Below are positions 6,520 through 15,148 of a DNA stretch of 64,000 nt, in pieces; within the stretch, counting starts at the first letter, position 1, and each line of letters begins with the position of its first letter. A program made the position numbers and the translations under genes. Source of the DNA: JADFDG01 sp965232985 (GTDB lineage Bacteria > Pseudomonadota > Gammaproteobacteria > Pseudomonadales > JADFDG01); contig CBDDRC010000019.1 in assembly GCA_965232985.1 (NCBI GenBank), positions 1-64,000 of the forward strand. Direction: 5' to 3'. The notes beneath the pieces are model-generated. The model had not been told where the DNA came from, searched no databases, and was given only the letters and a program-made list of their open reading frames with translations.

Positions 6520-7836
6520 CTATGTGAACAACAGTGTGAGCGTCAGGATGCAGACGATATCCAGCCATAACCCGGTGCGGATCATTTCGCGCTGGCTGAC
6601 CAGCCCGCTGCCGAACACGATCGCATTCGGCGGCGTTGCCACCGGCAGCATGAAACCGCAGCTCGCCGTCAGTGCGACGAACGCGGCCAGATCGCCGGCG
6701 GACATGCCCAGTGACGGTGCGAGCGGAACCAGCAGCGGTAGCAGGAGCGCCGTGGCGGCGGTGTTGCTCGCCAATTCCGATAACAACACGACGAATGTCG
6801 CAATCGCCAGCAACAGGACGATTTTCGGATAGTCAGCGACCAGCGCGATCACGCCCTGCGCCAGCCAGTCGCCGGTGGCCGACGATTTCAATACCGCACC
6901 CAGACAAAGCCCGCCGCCGAACAACAGCAGCACACCCCAGTCGACATCCTGCTGCACGTTTTGCCACCGCACCGTGCCCGTTGCGAGCAGTAGCACGGCG
7001 GCACCAACGGCGATCAGCGCATCAAAATCCTTGGCGATGCCGAGCACTTTTGCTAGCGGTTCGCTGCTTAGCCACAGCATGACGGTAACGGCAAAAATCG
7101 CGAGCGTGGCGATGGCGCCGCGTGACCAGACAAATTCCGTCGAGTGGATTTCGACCCGCAGCGCGCCGATGCGGGGCCGCAGCACCAGATAGAGCGTGAG
7201 GGCTGCCAGCGGGCCGAGCAACAGCAGGGCTGGCAGGCCCACCGCAAACCATTGGCTGAAGCTCCAGCCAGCGGCAGCGCTTGCCAGGGCGTTCGGCGGG
7301 CTGCCGACCATCGAGCCCATGCCGCCCAGGCTCGCCATCCAGCCAACGCCCAGCAGCACGAACAAAACCGTGCTGCGCTCACGTTCGCGATCAATACCGG
7401 CAACGAGGCCGAGCGCGAGCGGCAACATCATCGCTGCCGTCGCAGTATTGCTCACCCACATCGAAATAAAGGCCGTTGCCGCGAACAGCAAGAGCGCTGC
7501 CGGCAGCATTCGCCCGCGCGCGAGTGCGATCAGGCGCGCGGCGAGCAGGCGGTCGAGTCCGTGCTGGCGCAGGGCGCTGGCAAGCACGAAACCACCGAAA
7601 AACAACGCAATGATCGGATCGGCAAACGCGGCCAGCGCTTGTTTCACCTCGAGCAGGCCGAAAGCTACCGCGAGCACCGGCACCAGCAGCGCGGTGGCAG
7701 TCAGGTGCAGCCCTTCCGATAACCACAGGCCGGCGATCAGCAGGAAGACAAACAGGCCTTGTTGTACCGCTGGTGCGGCCGGCGTCAGGAAGGCGCAGCC
7801 GGCGACCAGCACGGAAAGAACGATACGCAGCGGCAT
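6520..7836 (-). CDS. SLC13 (DASS) family anion/sodium symporter
   Basis: A 438-aa inner-membrane protein with about 11-12 hydrophobic segments. Both halves carry the Ser-Asn-Thr signature of the divalent anion:Na+ symporter fold: 'WVSNTATAAMMLPL' (about residue 120) and 'LASNTAATALLLPL' (about 345). Near the C-terminus 'FMLPVATPPNAIVFGSG' matches the second sodium-binding loop. Members import dicarboxylates, citrate or sulfate; the substrate cannot be set here. It diverges from the periplasmic binding-protein gene at 7996 with 159 bases between, so shared control is possible. Confidence 0.85.
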   Translation of the reverse strand: MPLRIVLSVLVAGCAFLTPAAPAVQQGLFVFLLIAGLWLSEGLHLTATALLVPVLAVAFGLLEVKQALAAFADPIIALFFGGFVLASALRQHGLDRLLAARLIALARGRMLPAALLLFAATAFISMWVSNTATAAMMLPLALGLVAGIDRERERSTVLFVLLGVGWMASLGGMGSMVGSPPNALASAAAGWSFSQWFAVGLPALLLLGPLAALTLYLVLRPRIGALRVEIHSTEFVWSRGAIATLAIFAVTVMLWLSSEPLAKVLGIAKDFDALIAVGAAVLLLATGTVRWQNVQQDVDWGVLLLFGGGLCLGAVLKSSATGDWLAQGVIALVADYPKIVLLLAIATFVVLLSELASNTAATALLLPLLVPLAPSLGMSAGDLAAFVALTASCGFMLPVATPPNAIVFGSGLVSQREMIRTGLWLDIVCILTLTLLFT

Positions 7837-7995
7837 GCAAGGTGATTCCCGACCAGGTTCGCGCAGAGTCGCAGGGTAAGAGTGTAGGGCCGACGGCTCA
7901 TGCTGACGAGGCTGCCGGCGGGAGTACGGTTGCCGGCCCTGGCCCGAACCGGCAGGATAGGCAGGCCGTTACGATAACAACAACAGGAGCACCTG

Positions 7996-9087
7996 ATGCG
8001 ACCCAGGATTTTTCTTGCCGGGCTGCTTGCGGTTTTTTTCGCGGCGCAATCGACAGGTACCGAAACCAATGCGCAGATGATCGAGCGCGAAATAGCGTCG
8101 ATACGCGGTGCCGTTGCGCTGCCCAAGCCGCCGGCCCATCCGCCGAAAGACATCAAGATGGTGCGCGTCTGTATCTTCGATCCGATTGGTGCGCACGGGC
8201 CGTTGGCGAATGCAGCCAAGGATGTGCGGCTTGAAACCCTGAAGTGGGGTTACGATCTCGACTTGCAGATTTACACCAATGAGAAAATTGTCGCCGAGGA
8301 CTTCAAGGCCGGGCGCTGCGAAGCGGCGCTCATCTCCGGTTTGCGCGCCCGCCTGTTCAACAAGTTTGCCGGTTCCGTGGATGCGATCGGCGGACTTGTC
8401 ACCGAGCAACATCACCGGCTGATGGCGGAGGTGCTCGCCAGCCCGAAAGTGTCGCCGAAGATGCGCACGGGAGAATTCGAATCGCTGGGCGCGGTTCCAA
8501 TTGGCCCGGCCTACATATTCACCAACGATCGCACTGTCAACAGCCTCACCAAAGCAGCGGGGAAACGGGTGGCCGTGCTCGACTACGACCCGGTGCAGGC
8601 GCGCATGATTGCGCAAATCGGCGCCTCGCCGGTTGGCGTGGAGATCACCAACGTTGCCGGCAAGTTCAACAACGGTTCGGTCGATATCATCGCCGCGCCG
8701 CTGGTTGCATACGAGGTGCTGGAATTGTGGAAGGGGCTGGAGCCGAACGGCGGCATCATTGACTACCCGATCGTTTGGCCGACGATCCAGGTGCTGGTGC
8801 GCACCAAGGATTTCCCGCCGGAAATCGGCATTGCCACGCGCTGGACGGTACATGCGAACTTCGATCTCATTCTCAGATACATCCGCATGGCCGAAGGCAA
8901 TGTACCACGCAAGTATTTTGTGCAGCTTCCTGAGGTAGACAAACCGAAGTACGAGGAAATGATGCGTCAGGCACGCATTTCGCTGCGCGACGAAGGCTAC
9001 TACGACGGCGAGATGCTCAGCATTCAGCGCAAGATTCGCTGCCGGGTCGATCCGGCCCGTGCGGAGTGTACCGACAAGACGGAGTGA
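7996..9087 (+). CDS. Periplasmic putative solute-binding protein (DUF6091-like)
   Basis: A 363-aa secreted protein with a signal peptide (residues 1 to about 26: 'RPRIFLAGLLAVFFAAQ'). The body looks like a two-lobed substrate-binding protein: 'KMVRVCIFDPIGAHGP' opens a beta-alpha lobe, and 'AGKRVAVLDYDPVQARMI' opens the second. It resembles the orphan family annotated as putative solute-binding proteins (DUF6091), sometimes compared with TRAP DctP. No TRAP or ABC permease is adjacent; the only transporter is the divergent SLC13 protein. AACAGGAGCACCTG before the ATG gives a good ribosome binding site. Confidence 0.65.
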   Translation: MRPRIFLAGLLAVFFAAQSTGTETNAQMIEREIASIRGAVALPKPPAHPPKDIKMVRVCIFDPIGAHGPLANAAKDVRLETLKWGYDLDLQIYTNEKIVAEDFKAGRCEAALISGLRARLFNKFAGSVDAIGGLVTEQHHRLMAEVLASPKVSPKMRTGEFESLGAVPIGPAYIFTNDRTVNSLTKAAGKRVAVLDYDPVQARMIAQIGASPVGVEITNVAGKFNNGSVDIIAAPLVAYEVLELWKGLEPNGGIIDYPIVWPTIQVLVRTKDFPPEIGIATRWTVHANFDLILRYIRMAEGNVPRKYFVQLPEVDKPKYEEMMRQARISLRDEGYYDGEMLSIQRKIRCRVDPARAECTDKTE

Positions 9088-9130
9088 GGCGCATCCATGA
9101 GTGGCTCGCGCGGCAGCAGTTGGCCGCGCA

Positions 9131-10405
9131 TCAGCCGTCCTTCGGCAGGCGCAGGGAAACTTCCGTCGGCGGCAGGCTCGGCAGTTCCTTGCCGCTGTCG
9201 TCTACTTTCAGTTCAAGCAGGCGCTCGCCGCTTGGGCGCACGCGCCGCTCGTAGCTGCCGGCCGCATCGTTGTATGAATCGGCGGCGGAACGCAATGCCC
9301 GACCAACTTTTGCAAAATGCTCATAAAAAGTGGCGACGCGCTGATACAACTCTTTTGCCGTTTCGGCGATGAGTCGCGTGTTTTGCGTCTGCGCATACTG
9401 CTGCCAGCTCATGCTCACCGAGCGCAACAGGGCGATCAGCGAGGCGGGCGTTGCGATCATGATGCGTTGCTGCGCCGACCACACCAGCAGATCGTGGTCG
9501 CCTTCCAGTGCCGCACTGAACAGCGATTCAGCCGGCAGAAACAGCACCACGTAATCCAACGAGTTGTCGAATTTCTGCGGGTAGTTGCGCGCCGCCAGAT
9601 CCTTGATGGTTTGTTTGAGTTTCTGCGCATGATTTTTCAGCGACTGGGCGCGGGCTTCCGGGTCGCTGGTTTCGAGTGCGGTAATGAAATCCAGATCCGG
9701 CACCTTGGCGTCGACGATGATGGCGCGCTCCTCGGGCAACCGCACGATCATGTCCGGCCGTGAATCGCCTTCGCTCACTTGCACGTCGAAATCGCAGTGC
9801 GCGCTCATGCCAGCGGCTTCCACTACGCGCCGCAGCGTCTCTTCACCCCAGCGGCCGCGGGCCTGGTTGTTGTTGAGCACCATGCGGAACCGCGAGGTCT
9901 CGTTGGCGAGCAACTCATTGGTTTTCTTCATGTCGTTCAGTTGCTGCACCACTTCGCCAATTGATTTCTGGCTCTGTTGCGACAGGGTCTGGTAGCCGGT
10001 GAGTTGCTCCTGCAGCGGCTTGAGCAGCGCTTCGATTTCTTTCTTGCGGGTGTCGAGATCGCCTTTTGCCTCGGCCTGGATTTTGCCGAGATTTTCACGC
10101 GCCAGCGCCAGGAAGGCCGGTGTGTTTTCCTTCAGCGCGTCGGCGGATAACGCCTTGAAGGTTTCCTTGAGTTCATTGAGCGCCCTGTCGTGCGCGGCTT
10201 TGGCATCGACAAGCTGGCGTTGGAACCAGATGTCCTGTTCGGCCAGGCGTTTCGCGTGTGCATCTTCGTTCGCGGTGATTTGCCGGCGCAGTTCGGTTTC
10301 AATGCGCGAATCGGCAAGCTTCGCCCGCGACGCACCAAGAAACCAGCCCAGCAGCACGCCGGCCAGCGCGGCGAGGGCGATGATTGCGAGGGTGGTGATA
10401 TCCAT
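9131..10405 (-). CDS. rmuC: DNA recombination protein RmuC
   Basis: A 424-aa protein with an N-terminal membrane helix (residues 3-25), a long coiled coil (about 30-170) and the RmuC nuclease-like core: 'RMVLNNNQARGRWGEETLRR', 'RPDMIVRLPEERAIIVDAKV' with the PD-(D/E)xK-like 'VDAK', and 'VLFLPAESLFSAAL'. In E. coli it limits inversions at short inverted repeats. It is a single gene, with no sign of an operon. Confidence 0.93.
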   Translation of the reverse strand: MDITTLAIIALAALAGVLLGWFLGASRAKLADSRIETELRRQITANEDAHAKRLAEQDIWFQRQLVDAKAAHDRALNELKETFKALSADALKENTPAFLALARENLGKIQAEAKGDLDTRKKEIEALLKPLQEQLTGYQTLSQQSQKSIGEVVQQLNDMKKTNELLANETSRFRMVLNNNQARGRWGEETLRRVVEAAGMSAHCDFDVQVSEGDSRPDMIVRLPEERAIIVDAKVPDLDFITALETSDPEARAQSLKNHAQKLKQTIKDLAARNYPQKFDNSLDYVVLFLPAESLFSAALEGDHDLLVWSAQQRIMIATPASLIALLRSVSMSWQQYAQTQNTRLIAETAKELYQRVATFYEHFAKVGRALRSAADSYNDAAGSYERRVRPSGERLLELKVDDSGKELPSLPPTEVSLRLPKDG

Positions 10406-10838
10406 GAAAGGTTGGGCCCCGGAGTCTGATGGGCCGGGAGCCTAGCATGGCCAGCGGGCGGCAGTCCGTATTGCCGGGTGCCGCTGCGATAGTGATGCAT
10501 TCACCGTTATGCGAAGGCGGACATAATGCAGCGGTTGAGTTTAAGCATCGGAATATCAGTGCAGTGCTCTTGATGCTGGGCTGCCCTACATAGACAAGGA
10601 AAAGGAACTTTCTTGCAATTGAGGCCAGAAACGCCCAGCTCGGATTGTTGGGCGAAAAATTCGTTGTAAATTCTGAAGCAGTCAGGCTGATTGCCATGGG
10701 AGCGGCTGTTTTGTTTGGCGATTTGCCCAATGTCGAATGGCATGATACAGAGGTGATGTGGCTTGGCCTTCTGGCGTGTAGCCATGGGTGGTGTTCTGCC
10801 GGCAGGCACCCGCATATTTCAGGTAAAAGGAGAGAGTG
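10406..10838. other. Intergenic stretch with a decayed DUF3883-like fragment
   Basis: 433 bases between rmuC and the small plus-strand gene. Apart from the fragment at about 10603-10780 and a good ribosome binding site (AGGAGAG, about 10828) for the next gene, nothing is recognisable. A 102-codon minus-strand open frame here (10507-10815) has no supporting features. Confidence 0.5.
10603..10780 (+). pseudogene. Remnant resembling a DUF3883 domain N-terminus
   Basis: The plus strand reads 'FLAIEARNAQLGLLGEKFVV' and then 'NSEAVRLIAMG'. This resembles the opening of DUF3883 (PD-(D/E)xK-like) domains, whose pattern is EARN-x-x-LG-x-x-GE-x-FV-x-x-E-x-x-RL. An upstream stop and the loss of similarity after about 45 residues suggest a broken remnant. 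Such domains occur in restriction and defence proteins. The call depends on pattern memory and is tentative. Confidence 0.35.
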
Positions 10839-11243
10839 ATGAGTACAAAGGCAGGTCTGTGGATTGACCACAAGAAAGCGATTGTCGTGACCATGACGGA
10901 CAAGGGAGAAGAAATAAAATCAGTCATATCGAAGGTGGAAAAACAACCCCGACGCTCTTCCGACGTGCCATTCCAGGGCGCCCATGAGGCGCTGCAGGTG
11001 CCTGCGGACAACAAGCGCCAGCGGGCGCTCACCGGCTACCTCAACCGTTATTATGATGCGGTGATTGCGTGCCTGGGCGACGCAGAGTCCACACTGGTAT
11101 TCGGTCCCGGTGAGGCCAAGGGCGAGTTTAAAAAGCGGTTTGACAAAAAAGCATTGGGCGGGCGAATTGTCGGCGTTGAAACCGTCGACAAGATGACGGA
11201 TCGCCAAATTGCGGCAAAAGTTCGTCGATATTTTGAAAAATAG
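10839..11243 (+). CDS. Small eRF1/host-attachment-like protein
   Basis: A 134-aa soluble protein starting 'MSTKAGLWIDHKKAIVV'. It has a central 'YLNRYYDAVIACLGDAESTLVFGPGEAKGEFKKRF' and ends 'DKMTDRQIAAKVRRYFEK'. The layout (beta strand with IDHKKA, then 'FGPGEAK-E-kkr', then a basic helix) resembles the short bacterial relatives of the eRF1 domain / host-attachment family. The function of these is unknown. GTG 10836 is in frame, but AGGAGAG is better spaced for ATG 10839. It appears monocistronic. Confidence 0.55.
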   Translation: MSTKAGLWIDHKKAIVVTMTDKGEEIKSVISKVEKQPRRSSDVPFQGAHEALQVPADNKRQRALTGYLNRYYDAVIACLGDAESTLVFGPGEAKGEFKKRFDKKALGGRIVGVETVDKMTDRQIAAKVRRYFEK

Positions 11244-11563
11244 TCTGCGGCGTAACGATCCCGCTAATCCTGGTATTGAAAGTGCCGGCGACCAAAAGCA
11301 CATGAAGATGCCGGCCGGGCCTGGCTTGTGAGCCGGGCTCGGGCCGTAACCCCCGGCATGCCACCGCCAAATTCCTGTCCTGGGTCAATATCGCTACGGC
11401 TCAAAACCGGCATCCTCGCCCGAAGTTAGCCACATTGAGTTCGGGATCAGGGGGGGTCGGCCCTGCGCGTTGGGCGGTCGACCAACCAAGGCCCGAGCCA
11501 ATGAGGTGGGCCGGCTGAGATCGAGGCCGGCAGCAGCGGTAGCCAGTGGGTCAGGAGGCATGT
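11244..11563. other. Intergenic stretch before the BVMO cluster
   Basis: About 320 bases without a supported gene. An imperfect hairpin GCCTGGCT-TGTG-AGCCGGGC (11319-11338, one G-T pair) has no T-tract. The promoter of the BVMO/hydrolase cluster should lie here, but no convincing -35/-10 pair was found. Confidence 0.5.
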
Positions 11564-12520
11564 ATGGGCATGGCAGGCAGAAGTATCGGTTACGACGAAG
11601 TCGTACCCCGGGATCTGCACTTCAAAATGAACACCAACACGGTCGCGCGCCATTGGTTCAATGGTGATCCCTGGATCACGCAATGGATGAATTCGATTCT
11701 CACCGCCGTGCCGGATGGTGAGCGGTGGGTCATGAACTCGGCGCGTGTGCAGTTGGACAAACTGACTAACCCCGCGGTGCGCAAGGCTGCCGTGGATTTC
11801 TGCCGCCAGGAGCGCATCCACGCCCGCGAACACGACGAAATGAATGCAATCAGTGTCGTGCAGGGCGTGCCGCTGGACAAGCTGGAGGCCGTCTTCAAGA
11901 AGGTTCGGCTCGTCCTGCAGGAGCGGCTCAGCGAACAAATGCAAAGCTCACTGGCGGCAGCGTTCGAACATTTCACGGCAGTCATGTCTTCCGTCATGCT
12001 TGAAAATCCGGATCTGCTCGACGAGACGCATCCCGAGCTTGCCGCGATGCTCTATTGGCATTTTGTCGAAGAGACCGAACACAAGGGTGTCAGCTTCGAT
12101 GTGTTTGTCCACGCCGGTGGCACCTATGCCACACGCGTCGGCGGCATGGCGTTCGCCACGCTCTTCGGAGCGCCGCTCATGATCGGTAATCACGCCTACC
12201 TGCTGTACAAGGACAAACAGCTGACCAACTGGCGTTCCGCGTTGCGCATGGCCAACCTGCTCTTCAACAAGCCGGGTATTTTGACGCGCACGCTGGCGCA
12301 CTACCTGCCCTACTACCGGCCGGATTTTCACCCGTGGGATGACGATAACCGGGCGATTATTCGTGTCTGGAAGCGTGCCTATGAGAAATCCGGAGATGCT
12401 CACAAGGCGTACCGGGCACTGCGGGAACACCAGCGCAAGCAGGCTCAGCAACCGGCAACGAGAAGTAAAAACAGTGCGAAGGCGAAGCGGGTCATGCCGG
12501 CGGGTGCGTCCGCGCACTAA
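11564..12520 (+). CDS. PF10118-type predicted metal-dependent hydrolase (ferritin-like), copy 1
   Basis: A 318-aa protein of the 'predicted metal-dependent hydrolase' family PF10118. Glu/His clusters fit a di-metal helical bundle: 'FCRQERIHAREHDEMN' (about residues 82-97), 'AFEHFTAVM' (about 134) and 'YWHFVEETEHKGVSFDVF' (about 165-182). ATG 11564 was chosen because AGGAGG lies 5 bases upstream; an upstream GTG at 11546 would bury that site in coding sequence. The C-terminal tail is basic and low-complexity. It sits 36 bases before the BVMO and repeats the pairing seen for the next two genes, suggesting joint action on the same substrate class. Confidence 0.8.
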   Translation: MGMAGRSIGYDEVVPRDLHFKMNTNTVARHWFNGDPWITQWMNSILTAVPDGERWVMNSARVQLDKLTNPAVRKAAVDFCRQERIHAREHDEMNAISVVQGVPLDKLEAVFKKVRLVLQERLSEQMQSSLAAAFEHFTAVMSSVMLENPDLLDETHPELAAMLYWHFVEETEHKGVSFDVFVHAGGTYATRVGGMAFATLFGAPLMIGNHAYLLYKDKQLTNWRSALRMANLLFNKPGILTRTLAHYLPYYRPDFHPWDDDNRAIIRVWKRAYEKSGDAHKAYRALREHQRKQAQQPATRSKNSAKAKRVMPAGASAH

Positions 12521-12556
12521 TCGGCAGACAAAGCCCGATCACCTCGGAGAGCGAAC

Positions 12557-14134
12557 ATGAATATTGCCCACGTCCAGCCTCACCAAACCGACACGCAGGG
12601 TCGGGAATCGATGCATCCCGATCACGAGGTGCTCATCATCGGTGCCGGCATTTCGGGTCTTGGTGCCGCCATCCGCCTGAAGGAAAATGGCATCAACGAT
12701 TTCATCATTGTTGAGCGGGCAGATCAGGTGGGTGGTACCTGGCGCGACAATCGCTATCCGGGTATCGCGGTCGATATCACCTCGTTCACCTACTCATATT
12801 CCTTCGAGCAGAACCCGAACTGGTCCCGGGTGTTCGCGCCCGGCAGCGAATTGCAGAACTATGTTGAGCGCGTTGCCTCGAAGTACGGCATCTACCCGCA
12901 CATCCGCTTCAAAACGAGCGTCAGCCGCGCCGTATTTGATGAAGACAAGCATTTTTGGCGCATCACGATCGATGGCGGCAAGGAGATCACGGCACGGCAA
13001 CTGATTTCCGCAACCGGCGGCTTGATCTCGCCGAAAATGCCGGACATTGAGGGCCTTGGCGATTTTCAAGGGAAAATCATCCATACGGGGCACTGGGACA
13101 GCAAGATCAACCTCAAAGGAAAGCGGATCGCCATCATTGGCACGGGCGCCACCGCCGTGCAGGTAATTCCCGAAATTGCGCCGCTGGCGAAACGCCTTGA
13201 TGTTTACCAGCGGACACCGATCTGGGTATTGAAAAAGCCGGACCGGGTGTTGCCGGCCTGGCTGAAGACGGTCTTCCGCCTGCTGCCGGCGGCGCAAAAA
13301 ACCGTGCGCATGGGAACGGACACGATCAGCGAGGCATTGATGGTAGTCGCTGCCATCTACTACCGGCAGGCGCCCTGGCTGGTGGAGATGTGCGAAAAAG
13401 CCGGCCTCAAAAATATGCGTACGCAACTGCCCGATCGCCCTGATCTGTGGGAAAAGCTGGCGCCGAAATACGGGTTTGGCTGCAAGCGGCCAACGTTCTC
13501 GAACGTGTATTTTCAAACGTTCGCGCGCAAGAACACCGAGCTTGTCACCACGCCCATCGAGCGGATCACCCCCAAGGGCATACGCACTAAGGACGGCACA
13601 GAACGCGAGATCGACGTGCTGATTTTGGCAACCGGCTATCGGGTTTTCGAGAAAGGAAATCTGCCTTCCTACGAGGTGGTTGGGCGCGAAGGCCAGGAAC
13701 TCGGCACGTTTTGGGAAGAAAACAGATATCAGGCCTACGAAGGCCTCACAGTTCCAGGCTATCCGAATTTCTACATCATGCTTGGCCCCTATTCATTTAT
13801 CGGCACGTCTTACTTCAAGGTGGTCGAGGGCAATTCAATCCATGCGGTACGCTGCATTGCCGAGGCGCTCAAGCGCAAGGCAACCTGCGTTGAAGTGCGG
13901 CAGGATGTGCACGATCGCTATTTTGCGAACATCCAGCACCGCCAGCAGAGCACGGTGTTTCTGAACCACAACTGCGCGTCTTCGAACAGTTATTACTTCG
14001 ACAGGCATGGTGATGCGCCGATGCTGCGGCCTTCCACTTCCGTCGAAATGCTCTGGCGCGCGAAGCACTTGCCCATGGATCACTATCAATTCAGCAAGGC
14101 GCCGGCGCTGGTGCGAACAGGCGCCGGACGGTAA
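12557..14134 (+). CDS. Flavin-containing Baeyer-Villiger-type monooxygenase (BVMO 2)
   Basis: A 525-aa flavoprotein. The FAD motif GAGISG lies at about residues 29-34. 'GGTWRDNRYPGIAVDI' follows at about 57-72. The BVMO fingerprint FxGxxxHxxxW (FQGKIIHTGHW) lies at about 172-182, and the NADPH motif GTGATA follows at about 200. It is a paralogue of BVMO 1 at 524. GGAGAGCGAAC precedes the ATG; a shorter start at 12611 is possible. It lies second in the cluster, between the two PF10118 hydrolases, and its product is a likely substrate for one of them. Ketone or steroid-like substrates are plausible but not shown. Confidence 0.9.
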   Translation: MNIAHVQPHQTDTQGRESMHPDHEVLIIGAGISGLGAAIRLKENGINDFIIVERADQVGGTWRDNRYPGIAVDITSFTYSYSFEQNPNWSRVFAPGSELQNYVERVASKYGIYPHIRFKTSVSRAVFDEDKHFWRITIDGGKEITARQLISATGGLISPKMPDIEGLGDFQGKIIHTGHWDSKINLKGKRIAIIGTGATAVQVIPEIAPLAKRLDVYQRTPIWVLKKPDRVLPAWLKTVFRLLPAAQKTVRMGTDTISEALMVVAAIYYRQAPWLVEMCEKAGLKNMRTQLPDRPDLWEKLAPKYGFGCKRPTFSNVYFQTFARKNTELVTTPIERITPKGIRTKDGTEREIDVLILATGYRVFEKGNLPSYEVVGREGQELGTFWEENRYQAYEGLTVPGYPNFYIMLGPYSFIGTSYFKVVEGNSIHAVRCIAEALKRKATCVEVRQDVHDRYFANIQHRQQSTVFLNHNCASSNSYYFDRHGDAPMLRPSTSVEMLWRAKHLPMDHYQFSKAPALVRTGAGR

Positions 14135-14186
14135 ACCGGCGGCACAACCCGCCTGACTTTCAGTGAAACCCCGAGGAGAGGCCAAT

Positions 14187-15089
14187 ATGAACTCCGTTGC
14201 TGTCGTACCCCGCGAGCGCAAGCTGACCGGCGCTGCCGTTGGTATTCCGCCGCGGCAGATGAACTTCACCATGCCGGAAGGCTCGCCACACTATTTTTTT
14301 GGCGACAACGCCACCGCGACGATCTTCTTTGCAATGCTCTCTGGCTTCTTTCCGCCGGGCGAGCACTTCTTCATGGAGTCGGTGCGGAATTTCCGTGAGC
14401 GAGTTACGGACGAAAAACTGAAAGCGGAAATCTCCGGTTTCATGGGCCAGGAGGCGATTCACAGCCGTGAGCACGAGCGGTTGAACGATATGTTCGCCGC
14501 GCGCGGTATTGATATGTCGATACCGGAGAAAACCGTGCGGATGGGGCTTGCGCTCCTTGAGCGGATGCCGCAGAGCACCCAGCTTGCCGCGACCACCTTC
14601 ATGGAACACTTCACCGCGCTGCTCGCTGAGCAGCTGCTGAACGACGAGCAATTTCGCGGCCTGGTTGATTCGGAAATGATCAAGATCTGGCAGTGGCACG
14701 CGCTGGAAGAACTGGAGCACAAGTCCGTCGCCTACGACGTGTACGAGCTCATCGGCAACAGTCAGCGCGAGCGGTTGCTGGCATTTGCGGTCTCCACGGC
14801 AGTGTTGCTGCCAACGCTGGCCGTCAGTTGGGGCTGGATGGTCGCGAAGGAAGGCCAGCTCGGCAACCTGCGGGATAATGTGCAGGGTCTGAAGATGCTG
14901 TTCGGGCGCGAGGGTTTTGTTACCCGCATCCTGCCGAGAATGCCGCTGTTCGGGCGCAAGGGCTTTCATCCTAAAAAGCATGACACCCGGGCACTGGAGC
15001 GCACTTGGCGCGAAAAACTTTTTGGTGAGGGCGGGCAGCTGGTGGCGGAGTTCAAAAACCGCGACGCCGTGGCCGCAGTGGTGACGTGA
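14187..15089 (+). CDS. PF10118-type predicted metal-dependent hydrolase (ferritin-like), copy 2
   Basis: A 300-aa paralogue of the gene at 11564. It has the same metal-ligand clusters: 'FMGQEAIHSREHERLN' (about residues 90-105), 'FMEHFTALLAEQ' (about 140) and 'WHALEELEHKSVAYDVY' (about 170-187). One hydrophobic segment of about 20 residues follows ('LLAFAVSTAVLLPTLAVSWG', about 198-217), which could be membrane-associated. GAGGAGAGG lies 7 bases before ATG 14187. It is third in the cluster, with 52 bases from BVMO 2 and 59 to the EthA-like gene. Confidence 0.8.
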   Translation: MNSVAVVPRERKLTGAAVGIPPRQMNFTMPEGSPHYFFGDNATATIFFAMLSGFFPPGEHFFMESVRNFRERVTDEKLKAEISGFMGQEAIHSREHERLNDMFAARGIDMSIPEKTVRMGLALLERMPQSTQLAATTFMEHFTALLAEQLLNDEQFRGLVDSEMIKIWQWHALEELEHKSVAYDVYELIGNSQRERLLAFAVSTAVLLPTLAVSWGWMVAKEGQLGNLRDNVQGLKMLFGREGFVTRILPRMPLFGRKGFHPKKHDTRALERTWREKLFGEGGQLVAEFKNRDAVAAVVT

Positions 15090-15148
15090 GCGGCATGTGC
15101 AAGGCGTGAGTATCGAATTTCTTCAATTTTTATGAGCAGGTATACACC

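Noticed and set aside
10507..10815. 102-codon minus-strand open frame between rmuC and the next gene
   Set aside because: No recognisable product or ribosome binding site, and it runs opposite the DUF3883-like fragment.
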